Source of the DNA: Gammaproteobacteria bacterium HGW-Gammaproteobacteria-15
Lineage (GTDB): Bacteria; Pseudomonadota; Gammaproteobacteria; Enterobacterales; Alteromonadaceae
Length of the DNA stretch: 64,000 bases
Assembly (NCBI GenBank): GCA_002840125.1
Contig: PGZF01000005.1
Location: forward strand, 558,001 to 622,000
Direction of reading: 5' to 3'
Every line of letters begins with the position of its first letter. The stretch's first letter is position 1. The notes beneath the pieces were generated by a model. The model worked only from the letters and a program-made list of their open reading frames with translations. It made no database searches and was not told where the DNA came from. A program made the position numbers and the translations under genes. Below, in pieces: positions 1 through 8,974 of this stretch.

Positions 1-643
1 GCGGCAGGTAGCTGTCACCGAGGATTGGCTCTACTTCGGTGGTTTCAACTTTTTCGTCATCCAGCCAAATTTCGGCATAAGCACGGGTTTTCGGCAGTAA
101 ATGCTCGCTGATTTTCGCCGCCCATTGATACGCTTGTTGATGTAACTCAGACTCTACCGGGTTAGAGGTACACAGCACATTGCGGTTAACGTCGCCCGCG
201 GTGGCGATAGAATCAATGCCAATGCTGTTCAAAAACTGGTGCATCGGTTTAATATGCGGCTTTAACACGCCGTGAAACTGAAAGGTTTGCCGCGTGGTTA
301 AGCGGATACTGCCGTACATAGTGTTGTCGGCTGCAAATTTATCAATCGCCAGCCACTGCTGCGGCGTAATAATGCCGCCCGGCATCCGGGCCCGCAGCAT
401 CACATTGTGCAGCGGCTCCAGTTTTTGCGCGGTACGCTCGGCGCGGATATCACGGTCATCTTGCTGATACATGCCGTGAAAACGGATCAGCATAAAGTTA
501 TCGCCGTTAAAACCGCCGGTGATCTGATCTTGCAGATCGCTTTCAATAGTGCCGCGTAAATGCTGGCTTTCTGCTTTTAAGCGCTCGTTATCAGACAGTG
601 CACCCGGTGCCACTAAATCTGGATTAATTGGATACTGGCTCAT
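1..643 (-). CDS. cysI: Sulfite reductase hemoprotein beta subunit, N-terminal part (cut by window edge)
   Basis: The beta subunit of NADPH-sulfite reductase carries siroheme and a 4Fe-4S cluster and reduces sulfite to sulfide for cysteine synthesis in the cytoplasm. About 214 N-terminal residues are visible. They begin [14 protein letters not shown] and include the family segments [13 protein letters not shown] and [12 protein letters not shown], the latter typical of the siroheme-binding ferredoxin-like domain. The cluster-binding cysteines would lie beyond the left edge. The start ATG overlaps the cysJ stop by one base (TAATG), so the two are translationally coupled and cysI follows cysJ on the minus strand. 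The family assignment is firm; completeness cannot be judged. Confidence 0.95.
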   Translation of the reverse strand, partial: MSQYPINPDLVAPGALSDNERLKAESQHLRGTIESDLQDQITGGFNGDNFMLIRFHGMYQQDDRDIRAERTAQKLEPLHNVMLRARMPGGIITPQQWLAIDKFAADNTMYGSIRLTTRQTFQFHGVLKPHIKPMHQFLNSIGIDSIATAGDVNRNVLCTSNPVESELHQQAYQWAAKISEHLLPKTRAYAEIWLDDEKVETTEVEPILGDSYLP

Positions 644-2469
644 TAATACACATCCTTCTGATAACGTTTTGCGACACGTAATTCGTCTAAGTAAGCTTGC
701 GCTTGTTCCGCGGTTTTACCGCCATATTGTTGCACTATATCCAGTAAGGCCTGTTGCACATCTTTTGCCATCCGGTTGGCGTCACCGCAAATATACAGGT
801 GCGCACCGTCTTGCAGCCATTGCCATACATCACTGCCGTGTTGGCGCAGTTTGTCCTGTACATACACTTTAGCAGCCTGATCGCGGCTAAAGGCTACATC
901 CAGCTTAGTTAGCAGGCCGCGCTTGAGGTAATTTTGCAGTTCCAGCTGGTATAAAAAGTCCTGGGTAAAATGCGGATTACCGAAAAATAACCAGTTTTTG
1001 CCCGCGGCGCCGTTCGCATCACGCTGTTGTAAAAAGGCACGAAACGGCGCTATGCCAGTGCCAGGGCCAATCATAATCACCGGCGTGTCGTCGTTAGCCG
1101 GTAAACGGAAATTATTGTTGTGCTCAACAAATACTTTTACTTTATCGCCCTCTGCAAGGCGCTCAGCTAAAAAGCCGGAAGCACCACCCAGATGCGGCTG
1201 GCCGTAGGCGTCGTAACGTACCACGCCCACCGTTAAATGTACTTCGTCTTCCACTTCTGCCTGCGCAGAGGCAATAGAGTATAACCGCGGCTGTTGCTTG
1301 CGCAGTGCATCTACCAATTGCTGCGCACTGAGTAAGCCCGGATAGTCACGTACGATATCGATGATCTGCCGCTCGCTAATATAAGCTCGCAGCGTGGCTT
1401 TATCGGCGGCCAGCGCGGTTAAAGCTGCATTATTGGTGGCAGCAGCGTATTTCTCGACAAAAGCCGGATACGACTGGGTTAACTCCAGCTGTTCGGTTAA
1501 TGCCTGTTCTACGGTCAGTTTGTTATCTGACAGCATAACCGGCGTATCACGGGCAATGGCGGTTAACAACAGCAGCTCGCGCACCAGTGCCGGATCGTTA
1601 AGAAAATATACGCCCAGCGCATCGCCCGGCTGATAAGTTAAACCGCTATCAGCTAATGAAATTTCAATATGGCGCACATCTTTAGTGGAGTCGCGGCCGG
1701 TAATTTTCTGGTTAGTGTACAGCTCGGCAGCAAAGGGTTGCTGCTTGCTGTATTGGCTAACGCTACCTGCTGTGGCATCACTCCCCGGCCAGGCAATAAC
1801 CTGCGCCGACGGGGCGGCAGAGGCTTTAAGCTCCGGCTCCAGCTTAGTAACCAGCTGGTTGCTCCAGCTGTCGGCCTGCGTTTGGTAATCGACATCTAAA
1901 TCAATGCGTGGCAGTACTGATGTCGCGCCCAATTCAGCTAAACGCTGATCAAAATCTTGCGCCGTTTTGCAGAAAAACTCATAGCTGGTGTCACCCAGCC
2001 CCAGCACGGCATATTTTAACCCGGCTAATTTCGGCGCTTTTTTGCTAAATAAAAAGTTATGCAGGCCAATGGCATTTTCCGGCGGCTCACCCTCACCATA
2101 AGTAGAGGTAACAATAACCAGATATTGCTCATTCTTCAGCTGGGTGGTTTTGTATTCGGCCATATCGACCACTTTGGCCACTATACCTTTACCCTGGGCT
2201 TGTTTGGCTAAGGCTTCTGCCACATGCCGCGCATTGCCGGTTTGCGAGCCGAATAAAATGGTCAGGCTGGCGTTGGCAGCGGCCTGCGCAGTTGCTGCTT
2301 GTCCGGCTAATTGTCCAGAGAGTTGCCCCGCAAGCTGAGCGCTGGCCGCCAGATAACCGCTAACCCAGGCTTGCTGAATAGGGTTTAACTGGCTGACTAA
2401 GCCCTGCAACTGGCTTACCTGCTGCTCGGATAACGGACTGGCCTGCGCCACTAAAGAAGATAAAAGCAT
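643..2469 (-). CDS. cysJ: Sulfite reductase [NADPH] flavoprotein alpha subunit
   Basis: CysJ takes electrons from NADPH through FAD and FMN and hands them to CysI. The 608-residue protein has an N-terminal flavodoxin domain ([15 protein letters not shown] for FMN phosphate, then [10 protein letters not shown]). A ferredoxin-reductase module follows, with RLYSIAS for [19 protein letters not shown] for NADPH and the C-terminal tail ending in DVY. Length fits the family (about 600). The ATG at 2469 is preferred over an upstream TTG because GCAGGG sits seven bases before it. It is cotranscribed with cysI. The linker between residues 35 and 50 is rich in Gly, Gln and Ala, which is common before the flavodoxin domain. 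Confidence 0.95.
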   Translation of the reverse strand: MLLSSLVAQASPLSEQQVSQLQGLVSQLNPIQQAWVSGYLAASAQLAGQLSGQLAGQAATAQAAANASLTILFGSQTGNARHVAEALAKQAQGKGIVAKVVDMAEYKTTQLKNEQYLVIVTSTYGEGEPPENAIGLHNFLFSKKAPKLAGLKYAVLGLGDTSYEFFCKTAQDFDQRLAELGATSVLPRIDLDVDYQTQADSWSNQLVTKLEPELKASAAPSAQVIAWPGSDATAGSVSQYSKQQPFAAELYTNQKITGRDSTKDVRHIEISLADSGLTYQPGDALGVYFLNDPALVRELLLLTAIARDTPVMLSDNKLTVEQALTEQLELTQSYPAFVEKYAAATNNAALTALAADKATLRAYISERQIIDIVRDYPGLLSAQQLVDALRKQQPRLYSIASAQAEVEDEVHLTVGVVRYDAYGQPHLGGASGFLAERLAEGDKVKVFVEHNNNFRLPANDDTPVIMIGPGTGIAPFRAFLQQRDANGAAGKNWLFFGNPHFTQDFLYQLELQNYLKRGLLTKLDVAFSRDQAAKVYVQDKLRQHGSDVWQWLQDGAHLYICGDANRMAKDVQQALLDIVQQYGGKTAEQAQAYLDELRVAKRYQKDVY

Positions 2470-2775
2470 AAAATACCCTGCACACAATAATTACAGCCAT
2501 TTTAGCCGTCTATATGTATGCCGGTAAAAGAATGGATCTCTCTTCTTTATTCCAATAAGTAATTAAAAACCACCTCTTGGCTATACCACAGCGCTGATAA
2601 ACACACCAAAAAATAGTGAAAAGCACTAAGTACGAAAAAATATTTATCGCCAGCATTCAAACTTTTTTATAAATAACATCGACTTAAATATTGGCATTAA
2701 CTTTGTAATAGCCTCTGGCGTAATTAACAGTTCTGACGTATTTAACAGCGGCTAGCAGCCAAAAGGATAACGAAA
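2470..2775. other. Intergenic region between cysJ and DUF2884 gene
   Basis: This 306-base divergent spacer must hold the cysJI promoter and the promoter of the DUF2884 gene. It is AT-rich around 2560-2700. I see no convincing sigma-70 pair, strong palindrome or RNA hairpin. A CysB site would be expected for cysJI from family knowledge, but that site is too degenerate to call by eye. Confidence 0.5.
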
Positions 2776-3591
2776 ATGAAAAGCTTACTTATCGCCAGCA
2801 GTTTTGTCTTAACCAGCATCAGCACTACCGTGATGGCACACGACGGGCAAAGCTGTAATGTGAATTTTGATAAAGACTTATCTATTAACAGCCAACTGGT
2901 CAGCATGAAAAATGGCAGCACCGAACTGTGGCGCATTAATAGCAGCGGTCAGCTGTGGCTGGATGGCAAAGCCGTTACTACCGACAACAATACCCAGGCA
3001 TTGCTGCGCGAGTACCAGGCCGGCATCCGCACACAAACGCTGGAAACCGTGGCACTGGTAGAAGATGCGCTGGTACTGGCCGCCGATGCAGTCAACTCAG
3101 TATTAACCGAGCTAACCGGTGATTCGCTACAGCAGCACCCGGCGCTGCAAACCGCGCTGGACAAAATTAAAACCAGCACCGAGAGCATCGTAGTGCGCAG
3201 CGGCGATAACATCGACATTTACGGCAGCCGTTTTGACAATCTGGATAATGCCTTTGGTGCCGAGTTTGAACAAGCCATTGAAGAAGCCGTTACCAATTCG
3301 ATGGGCAGCATTTTAATGCTGGTGGGTAAGGCCATGACCAGCGGCGAAGGCAACTTTGAGCAGCGCATGCAAGCCTTTGGCGAACGCATGGAACGCTTTG
3401 GTGACGATTTAGCAGCGCGGATGGATATTAAAGCCCAGGCGCTGGAACAACGTGGCGATGCAATGTGTAGCAACCTGCAGGCTTTAGATATGCTGGAAAG
3501 CCAAATTCAACAGGCGATACCGCAAATGCAGCAATACGATTTAATTGAGGTAAACAGCAACAACAGCACTGCGTTTTATTTGTACAACTGA
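2776..3591 (+). CDS. DUF2884 family periplasmic protein (YggN-like)
   Basis: A 271-residue exported protein of unknown function in the DUF2884/YggN family. The N-terminus MKSLLIASSFVLTSISTTVMA is a clear signal peptide with cleavage after VMA. The mature part begins HDGQSCNVNFDKDLSIN, the hallmark opening of the family, and continues as a largely helical acidic protein. AAGGATAACGAAA precedes the ATG. It stands alone, followed by an intrinsic terminator. I know of no established biochemical role; location in the periplasm is inferred from the signal peptide. Confidence 0.85.
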   Translation: MKSLLIASSFVLTSISTTVMAHDGQSCNVNFDKDLSINSQLVSMKNGSTELWRINSSGQLWLDGKAVTTDNNTQALLREYQAGIRTQTLETVALVEDALVLAADAVNSVLTELTGDSLQQHPALQTALDKIKTSTESIVVRSGDNIDIYGSRFDNLDNAFGAEFEQAIEEAVTNSMGSILMLVGKAMTSGEGNFEQRMQAFGERMERFGDDLAARMDIKAQALEQRGDAMCSNLQALDMLESQIQQAIPQMQQYDLIEVNSNNSTAFYLYN

Positions 3592-3644
3592 TACTTATAT
3601 TCAACGGCTAAAAAGGATTCGTGTACCCTCCCAACCACGACTTT

Positions 3645-3681
3645 GGCGCGCTGCTCTCATCCTGACAGCGCGTCTTTTTTT
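3645..3681 (+). terminator. Intrinsic terminator after the DUF2884 gene
   Basis: A GGCGCGCTG / CAGCGCGTC stem with a 12-base loop is followed directly by seven T residues. It lies about 55 bases after the stop codon of the DUF2884 gene, in the right orientation to end its transcript. Confidence 0.8.
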
Positions 3682-3760
3682 GCCTGCCGCCGTTACTGCT
3701 CCGACTGGTTATCCGCGCCACTTCAGGTTAGCCTGTAGCAAAATATCCAAGGAGTAACTG

Positions 3761-4108
3761 ATGACTATTCAACGTATTTTACCTGCCAGCCGCTATTCTG
3801 AAGCGGTAATAGTTAACGGCTTAATATTCTGTGCCGGTATGGTGCCGTCTACCACCAGCAGCAATGCCACCTTACAGACTGAAGACGTGCTGGCACAAAT
3901 TGATGCTTTATTAACGCAGTGCGGCAGCGACAAAAGCAAGCTGGTTGACGCCACTATTTATCTGGCTGATATGGCCGACTATGCCGCAATGAATCTGGCC
4001 TGGGATAACTGGGTAGCACCCGGCCAAGCTCCGGCCCGCGCCACGGTTGAAGCTAAACTGGCCGATCCGGCCTGGAAAATTGAAATTAAAATTGTCGCTG
4101 CGCAGTAA
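3761..4108 (+). CDS. RidA family protein (YjgF/YER057c/UK114)
   Basis: Members of this family hydrolyse reactive enamine/imine intermediates such as 2-aminoacrylate, protecting PLP enzymes. The 115 residues cover one complete domain: VNGLIFCAGMVP near the N-terminus, the helix with QIDALLTQCGSDKSKLVDATIYLADM, and the C-terminal PARATVEAKLADPAWKIEIKIVA. The conserved Arg of the active site (PARATV) is present. It belongs to the shorter, more divergent RidA subfamilies rather than canonical RidA, so its substrate is uncertain. CAAGGAG lies seven bases before the ATG. It converges with the ankyrin gene seven bases downstream. Confidence 0.85.
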   Translation: MTIQRILPASRYSEAVIVNGLIFCAGMVPSTTSSNATLQTEDVLAQIDALLTQCGSDKSKLVDATIYLADMADYAAMNLAWDNWVAPGQAPARATVEAKLADPAWKIEIKIVAAQ

Positions 4109-4115
4109 ACACGGC

Positions 4116-4610
4116 TTAACGCTGTGTTTGCATCTGTTGTTTTAATGCCGCCAGTTTTTCGCTCTGGCCAAATACTGCGGCAAATTCTTCCACTGTTTTC
4201 ATATTTTGCTGCCCGGCTTGGTTATCGCAGTCTATGCGGTATAAAGTGCGGGCAATGCTCCATTCTGCTTTTACAATAGCGCCCATCATCGCTGTGTGAT
4301 CGCGTTTATCGCGAATACAGGCATCAGCACCGTAAGCTAACAGTAGCTCCACTGCCTGGGCATGGCCGTAGTAAGTGGCTGTCATCAGTGCGGTATAGCT
4401 GTCGCTGTTCTGCAGGTTTACCGGAAAGCCAGCGGCTAAAAATTCGTTTAATACTTCAGTATTACCACTGCGGGCCGCGGCAAAAAAATAGTCGGTCAGC
4501 TGTTGCTGCGCCGCTGTCGTGTCAGGTGTGTCATGGCTGCTGGCCTGAGCAGTATTAATACCCGCTGACAACAACAGGCACAGGCTTAGTATTAATGTCA
4601 GTGTTCTCAT
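4116..4610 (-). CDS. Exported ankyrin-repeat protein downstream of catalase
   Basis: A 164-residue protein with a signal peptide (MRTLTLILSLCLLLSAGINTAQA) and two to three ankyrin repeats. The recognisable ones are DSYTALMTATYYGHAQAVELLLAYGADAC and the following DKRDHTAMMGAIVKAEWSIARTLY. The catalase gene lies 155 bases upstream on the same strand. Established knowledge: in Pseudomonas aeruginosa the ankyrin gene ankB follows katB and supports full KatB activity. By analogy this is probably a periplasmic partner of the adjacent exported catalase. The pairing is seen in the sequence; the function is inference. Confidence 0.82.
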   Translation of the reverse strand: MRTLTLILSLCLLLSAGINTAQASSHDTPDTTAAQQQLTDYFFAAARSGNTEVLNEFLAAGFPVNLQNSDSYTALMTATYYGHAQAVELLLAYGADACIRDKRDHTAMMGAIVKAEWSIARTLYRIDCDNQAGQQNMKTVEEFAAVFGQSEKLAALKQQMQTQR

Positions 4611-4716
4611 AACCTGGTCTCTGTGGTTAAGTTTTTGCTTGTATAAGTGCCTGCAAAGCTCACCCAGGTGCAGGAAGGGTTGATTGAGCTTTGCAGGGCT
4701 TTAACGCTTATTTAAT

Positions 4717-4742
4717 GCCAATAGCGCTGCACCGCTATTGGC
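4717..4742 (-). other. Perfect hairpin between catalase and ankyrin genes
   Basis: GCCAATAGCG and CGCTATTGGC form a ten-base-pair stem with a six-base loop, 23 bases after the catalase stop. On the minus strand it is followed by ATTAAATAAG rather than a run of T, so it is not a standard terminator. It could reduce read-through into the ankyrin gene or protect the catalase mRNA 3' end. Confidence 0.5.
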
Positions 4743-4765
4743 TGTGGCAATATTGCCGTGCTGGC

Positions 4766-6277
4766 TTACAACTGGGCCGCTAACTGTTTTACCGTGGCTA
4801 AATCACCTTTTACCGCTTTGGTAATCCGGCTGCCGTAATCGGCATCGGCTTTGTAAAAGTAAGACAACATGGCGTGCTTAGTGGCACTGTCTGTTACCTG
4901 GCCTAAGTCGGCTGCCAGGTTACGGATCAGGTTGTCTTTTTCCTTTTTGCTGTAAGCGCGGTACAAAGCACCGGCCTGGCTAAAGTTGTCGGTTTTATCT
5001 ATGGCTTGCTGCTGTACCGTGCCGTTTAATGCTGTGGTGGCAGCCCGCGCTGTGGTTAAAACGCCTTTGGGCTCAACCCGGCTTGGCTCATAATTTACGT
5101 TCGACCTGGTGTTACCGCTGTTGGCGGCACCGTCCTGATTATTACTATTTACTGCAACCAATGGCCGGTTAATGGGCAATTGCTGGTGGTTGGCACCTAA
5201 ACGGTATAACTGGGTGTCGCTGTAAGAAAAAATACGCCCCTGCAACAACCGATCTTCGGACGGCTCGATACCGGGTACCAGGTTGCCCGGTGCAAAGGCG
5301 GCTTGCTCGGTTTCCTGGAAAAAGTTATCCGGCATCCGGTTTAATGTCATGGTGCCCACTTTTACTTCAGGTACATCCGGCCATATTTTGGTAGCGTCCA
5401 GCGGGTTGTAGCTAAAGCTGTTTAGCTGTGCCGGAGTAATAGTCTGGATATACAGATCCCATTTGGGCAAATCACCGGCATTAATCGCCGCATATAAATC
5501 ACGGGTCAAGTGGTTAAAATCGCTGCTTTGCACCTTAGCGGCTTCGTCCAGGCTTAAGCCTTTAACGCCCTGCTGGCTGCGCCAGTTAAATTTCACATAG
5601 CGCACGTCGCCTGCTTCATTAACAAACTTGTAGGCGTGCACACCAAAACCATCCATCTGGCGGTAACTGGCCGGAATGCCAATATCGTGGTACAGCTGGG
5701 TTAACATATGAGTTGCGGTGCCGTCATGCGAGAAAAAATCGAAGAACCGGTTAGGGTCCTGCATATTGTTCACCGGCGAGGGTTTTAGCGAGTGCACCAT
5801 ATCGGGAAACTTGATCGCATCGCGGATAAAAAACACCGGCAGGTTATTACCCACTAAGTCCCAGTTACCCTGATCGGTGTAAAATTTTACCGCAAAGCCG
5901 CGTGGGTCACGCAGTGTTTCCGGGCTGTGGTTACCATGAATTACGGTAGAAAAGCGCACAAACACCGGCGTGGTTTTACCGGCACCGGCAAACAGCGATG
6001 CCACGGTTTGATCAGATAAATCAGCACTGGCAACAAATTCGCCATGGGCACCAGTGCCTCGGGCATGCACTACGCGCTCTGGAATACGCTCACGGGCAAA
6101 ACGTTGTAATTTCTGAATTAAATGCACATCTTGCAACAAGGTGCTGCCATTTGGCCCGGCTGTGATAGAGTTTTGGTTATCGCCTACCGGCGCGCCGTTG
6201 TCTTTAGTCAGTGTACCCGCTGCCTGCACGCCCAGCGACAAACCGATAGCCATTACTATTATTGATCGTTTAAACAT
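4766..6277 (-). CDS. Exported monofunctional heme catalase
   Basis: Catalase converts hydrogen peroxide to water and oxygen. The 503 residues carry a signal peptide (cleavage near VQA-AG, residues 19-20), so it should act in the periplasm. The catalytic His71 lies in RVVHARGTGAHG, the Asn pair is at 144-145 in LVGNNLPVFFIRD, and the heme-ligand Tyr352 is in RIFSYSDTQLYRLG. The small-subunit length fits KatB-type catalases. The partner ankyrin gene follows on the same strand. The upstream region is long (about 320 bases), shared with a divergent ABC transporter. A regulator such as OxyR would be expected but no box is certain. The symbol katB would suit by analogy but is not proven. Confidence 0.93.
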   Translation of the reverse strand: MFKRSIIVMAIGLSLGVQAAGTLTKDNGAPVGDNQNSITAGPNGSTLLQDVHLIQKLQRFARERIPERVVHARGTGAHGEFVASADLSDQTVASLFAGAGKTTPVFVRFSTVIHGNHSPETLRDPRGFAVKFYTDQGNWDLVGNNLPVFFIRDAIKFPDMVHSLKPSPVNNMQDPNRFFDFFSHDGTATHMLTQLYHDIGIPASYRQMDGFGVHAYKFVNEAGDVRYVKFNWRSQQGVKGLSLDEAAKVQSSDFNHLTRDLYAAINAGDLPKWDLYIQTITPAQLNSFSYNPLDATKIWPDVPEVKVGTMTLNRMPDNFFQETEQAAFAPGNLVPGIEPSEDRLLQGRIFSYSDTQLYRLGANHQQLPINRPLVAVNSNNQDGAANSGNTRSNVNYEPSRVEPKGVLTTARAATTALNGTVQQQAIDKTDNFSQAGALYRAYSKKEKDNLIRNLAADLGQVTDSATKHAMLSYFYKADADYGSRITKAVKGDLATVKQLAAQL

Positions 6278-6601
6278 AGCTATTACCTTTTAAATGTTGT
6301 CTATCCCTTCCTGCAGGTTAAAGAGTAGTAGCTAATTGAAAATGTAAAAAATGATTAAATTAAATCAACCCAATCTGTTTTTATGATTAGTAAAAGTGCT
6401 TAATACAGGCTGCAAAGTGGTTAAATTAACGATTTAGTCACCGATTTCAGTAAACACCCTACACAACGAAAATATAACGACATGATTTAACAGTACTTAT
6501 TCAATGGCACTAATACTGCAAGGTACTGTACTAATACTGCAATAAGCTAGCGGGAGTATTGTGGTAATACTGACAATAATGCACAGCACAGGAAGCAAGC
6601 T
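6278..6601. promoter_or_regulatory. Divergent catalase / ABC-transporter promoter region with AATACTG repeats
   Basis: The right end of this spacer has a 13-base direct repeat, ACTAATACTGCAA, at 6509-6521 and again at 6530-6542. The copies are 21 bases (two helical turns) apart. An inverted AGTATT...AATACT pair follows at 6555-6570. Four copies of the same core so close to the ABC permease start (6602) suggest an operator for the exporter operon, probably bound by a dimeric repressor such as a GntR/YtrA-type protein. No such regulator gene is adjacent. The left two thirds is AT-rich and shows no clear motif. Confidence 0.5.
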
Positions 6602-7429
6602 ATGGCACTACTGATAACAACCTTACAACATTGTGGTTTATATGCCGGTTTTGAACTACGCCGCCTGTGGCTAACCCGCCGCGGCCTGATGACATTAGCC
6701 GCCACTGCGGTGTTGTGGTTTTTTCTGCTGCGTTATGCCATAGCCCCCGCCAGCGATCTGATTGCCAGTGAGGGCTTTCAGCAGATGTTTCGCGACGCTT
6801 TTGGTGCCTTTGGCTTAAGCCAGCTGTTTGCCTGGCCCGCACCAGAGCTGGCAATTTACTGGATCCTGAGTTTATTGCTGCTGCCGTTGTTGTGCTTATT
6901 TTTTACCGCTAACCAGCTATGCAGCGATCTGCAACGCGGCACCCTGCGGTTGCTGGCTCTGCGTAGCAGCCGGCTAAGTATAGTGCTGGGCCGTTTTAGC
7001 GGCCAGATGCTGGTGCAAAGCTGTTTAATTGTGCTGTCCCTGGTGGCCACCCTGTCGCTGGCGGCCTGGCGTGAAGGCGGCTTAACCCTGGCTATGCTAA
7101 ACGCCGCAGCTGTTATTGCTGTTAATTTGTTGCTGGTGTTACTGCCTTTTACGGCACTAATGAGCTGTTTTTCTGCCATGGTGCGCTCATCCCGCCTTGC
7201 GGTAAGCCTGGCCATTGTTAGTCTGGGGCTGGTGTTTGTGCTGCTTAGCTCCTTTGTTTTCTACTTTCCTGACTTCTTGTTTTTGCTCGGTTATATGCCC
7301 GGCACCCAGGTAATGCAGTTACTGCCGATGCAAGGCTGGCAGACCCTGCAATATGCCTTACTGCCGCTGCTACAAACTCTGGTGCTACTAAGTAGCGCCA
7401 CCTTGCTGTTAACAAGGAAAGCCCTATGA
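6602..7429 (+). CDS. ABC-2 type transporter permease
   Basis: A 275-residue integral membrane protein with about six hydrophobic segments. The first is near residues 30-48 after an Arg-rich cytoplasmic start (ELRRLWLTRRG), and the last is at the C-terminus. Its layout is that of ABC-2 permeases used for export of small molecules, lipids or peptides. The stop overlaps the next gene's start (ATGA at 7426-7429), and that gene is the matching ATPase, so they form one exporter. AGGAAG lies upstream of the ATG. The substrate cannot be told from sequence. Confidence 0.85.
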   Translation: MALLITTLQHCGLYAGFELRRLWLTRRGLMTLAATAVLWFFLLRYAIAPASDLIASEGFQQMFRDAFGAFGLSQLFAWPAPELAIYWILSLLLLPLLCLFFTANQLCSDLQRGTLRLLALRSSRLSIVLGRFSGQMLVQSCLIVLSLVATLSLAAWREGGLTLAMLNAAAVIAVNLLLVLLPFTALMSCFSAMVRSSRLAVSLAIVSLGLVFVLLSSFVFYFPDFLFLLGYMPGTQVMQLLPMQGWQTLQYALLPLLQTLVLLSSATLLLTRKAL

Positions 7430-8337
7430 ACGCTATTATTCAGTGCCAGCAACTGGCAAAGCGCTTTGGCAGCAAAACCGTGCTGCAGCAACTTAGTTTT
7501 GAATTACACCAAGGTGATGTAGCCGCGCTTATTGGCCCCAATGGCGCCGGTAAAACCACCTTATTTAGCATTTTATGTGGTTATTTACGGCCGGACAGCG
7601 GCAATGCCCGCATTTTTGGCCATAAAGCCGGTAGCAGTGCGCTGTTTGGTAAGGTTGCCGCCCTGCCGCAAGATGCCCAGTTTGATCCGGCCTTTAGTAT
7701 TGGCGAACAACTGGATTTTTACGGCCGCTTACAAGGCCTGAGCAGCAAAGCCGCGCGTGAAGAAAGCAAACGGGTGCTGGCGCTGGTAGACCTGACAGAG
7801 CAACTACAACATAAAGCCGGTGCGCTAAGCCATGGTATGCGTAAAAGAGCGGCTATTGCCCAGGCGTTTATTGCCGCCCCCCGGCTAGTGCTGCTGGACG
7901 AGCCCACCGCCGGGCTGGACCCGGTAAACGCGCTGCATATCCGCCAGTTGATCAGCCGCTTAAGTGGTGAAGTTAGCTTTATGATTAGCTCACATAATAT
8001 TTTTGAGCTGGAACAACTGTGCAATAAAGTGCTTTATCTGGAAAACGGCCAGCTAAAACAACACAGCAGCAGCGACACCACCGCACAGCAGTTGCAATAC
8101 CTTACACTGCACTTAGAGCAGGGCAATAGCGACGCCATCAGCGCGGCACTGCGCCAACTGCCCGGCCTGATTGATTTGCACTGCGCCCAGCGCAGAGAGC
8201 TGGTACTAAGCTATAACCCGCAGCACAACGCTGAGTTTGACCTGGCCGTGCTGCAATGCTTAGCTGCCAACGGCTGGCGCTACCGTAACCTGACCAAAGG
8301 CCAGACCCTGGAGCAAAAACTGTTTAATCCAGCATAG
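7426..8337 (+). CDS. ABC transporter ATP-binding protein
   Basis: A 303-residue ATPase that powers the permease encoded just before it. Visible motifs are Walker A GPNGAGKTT (about residues 37-45), the Q-loop after KVAALPQDAQ, the signature LSHGMRKRAAIAQAF (a variant of LSGGQ), Walker B LVLLDEPTAGLDP, and the switch His in ISSHN. The C-terminal 90 residues are an extension typical of drug or antibiotic-type exporters. Translation is coupled to the permease by the four-base overlap. A hairpin with GCTGGCACC/GGTGCCAGC arms follows at 8355-8387, without a T run. Confidence 0.9.
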   Translation: MNAIIQCQQLAKRFGSKTVLQQLSFELHQGDVAALIGPNGAGKTTLFSILCGYLRPDSGNARIFGHKAGSSALFGKVAALPQDAQFDPAFSIGEQLDFYGRLQGLSSKAAREESKRVLALVDLTEQLQHKAGALSHGMRKRAAIAQAFIAAPRLVLLDEPTAGLDPVNALHIRQLISRLSGEVSFMISSHNIFELEQLCNKVLYLENGQLKQHSSSDTTAQQLQYLTLHLEQGNSDAISAALRQLPGLIDLHCAQRRELVLSYNPQHNAEFDLAVLQCLAANGWRYRNLTKGQTLEQKLFNPA

Positions 8338-8485
8338 CCGCTTACTCACCTCATGCTGGCACCGGTTTGTATTGCTTTGGTGCCAGCCACGTAAAATGCT
8401 GTTACAAAGCAATTACGTATTAGATTGACCGCTTTGTATACCTTACGTTACTGTGCAGCATAACAATTGTTACGGAGCAAAATAA

Positions 8486-8932
8486 GTGAACATTGCTACC
8501 ATCTGGATCATTGTTGGTATAGTACTGATCCTGTCTGAACTTATGGCCACCAGCATTGTTGCGGTATTTTTCGGCATCGCCGCTATTATTGTCGGTTTAT
8601 TGCTGAACGTCGGCCTGATTGAAAGCTACAGCGTGCAGTACTTACTGTTTGGCGTGTTATCGCTGGTATTGTTATTTACCGCCCGTGGCCGCTGTAAACG
8701 CTGGTTTGTTGGCTATACCGCCGACAGCACAGAACAACCATCCAGGCTGGCCGATGATATTGGCCGCCGCGTTATTGTACACAGTGATTTTCATCAGGGT
8801 GCCGGGCGCGTGGTGTTAAACGGCGTGCAGTGGGACGCTGAATCTGCCGATGCGCTAAAAGCCGGTGATGTTGCCTTTGTGGTCGCCAATCACGGTATCA
8901 AGCTGGTGGTGTCTGCCGCCAAATCTGACTAA
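8486..8932 (+). CDS. NfeD family membrane protein
   Basis: A 148-residue protein of the short NfeD type. It has two or three transmembrane helices over residues 5-65 and a C-terminal OB-fold domain (DDIGRRVIVHSDF to GIKLVV). NfeD proteins are encoded beside SPFH/stomatin proteins and are thought to help organise membrane microdomains; here the SPFH gene follows 42 bases later. The start is a GTG with ACGGAG seven bases before it. In E. coli the equivalent pair is ybbK-qmcA. Confidence 0.87.
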   Translation: MNIATIWIIVGIVLILSELMATSIVAVFFGIAAIIVGLLLNVGLIESYSVQYLLFGVLSLVLLFTARGRCKRWFVGYTADSTEQPSRLADDIGRRVIVHSDFHQGAGRVVLNGVQWDAESADALKAGDVAFVVANHGIKLVVSAAKSD

Positions 8933-8974
8933 TTTTTCAATCATAGCCAACCATCTGTTTAAGGAGTAAATCTG

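Noticed and set aside
8355-8387. GCTGGCACC/GGTGCCAGC hairpin after the first ABC ATPase gene, considered as a terminator
   Set aside because: The loop is 15 bases and no T run follows. It could be an mRNA stabiliser but cannot be called a terminator.
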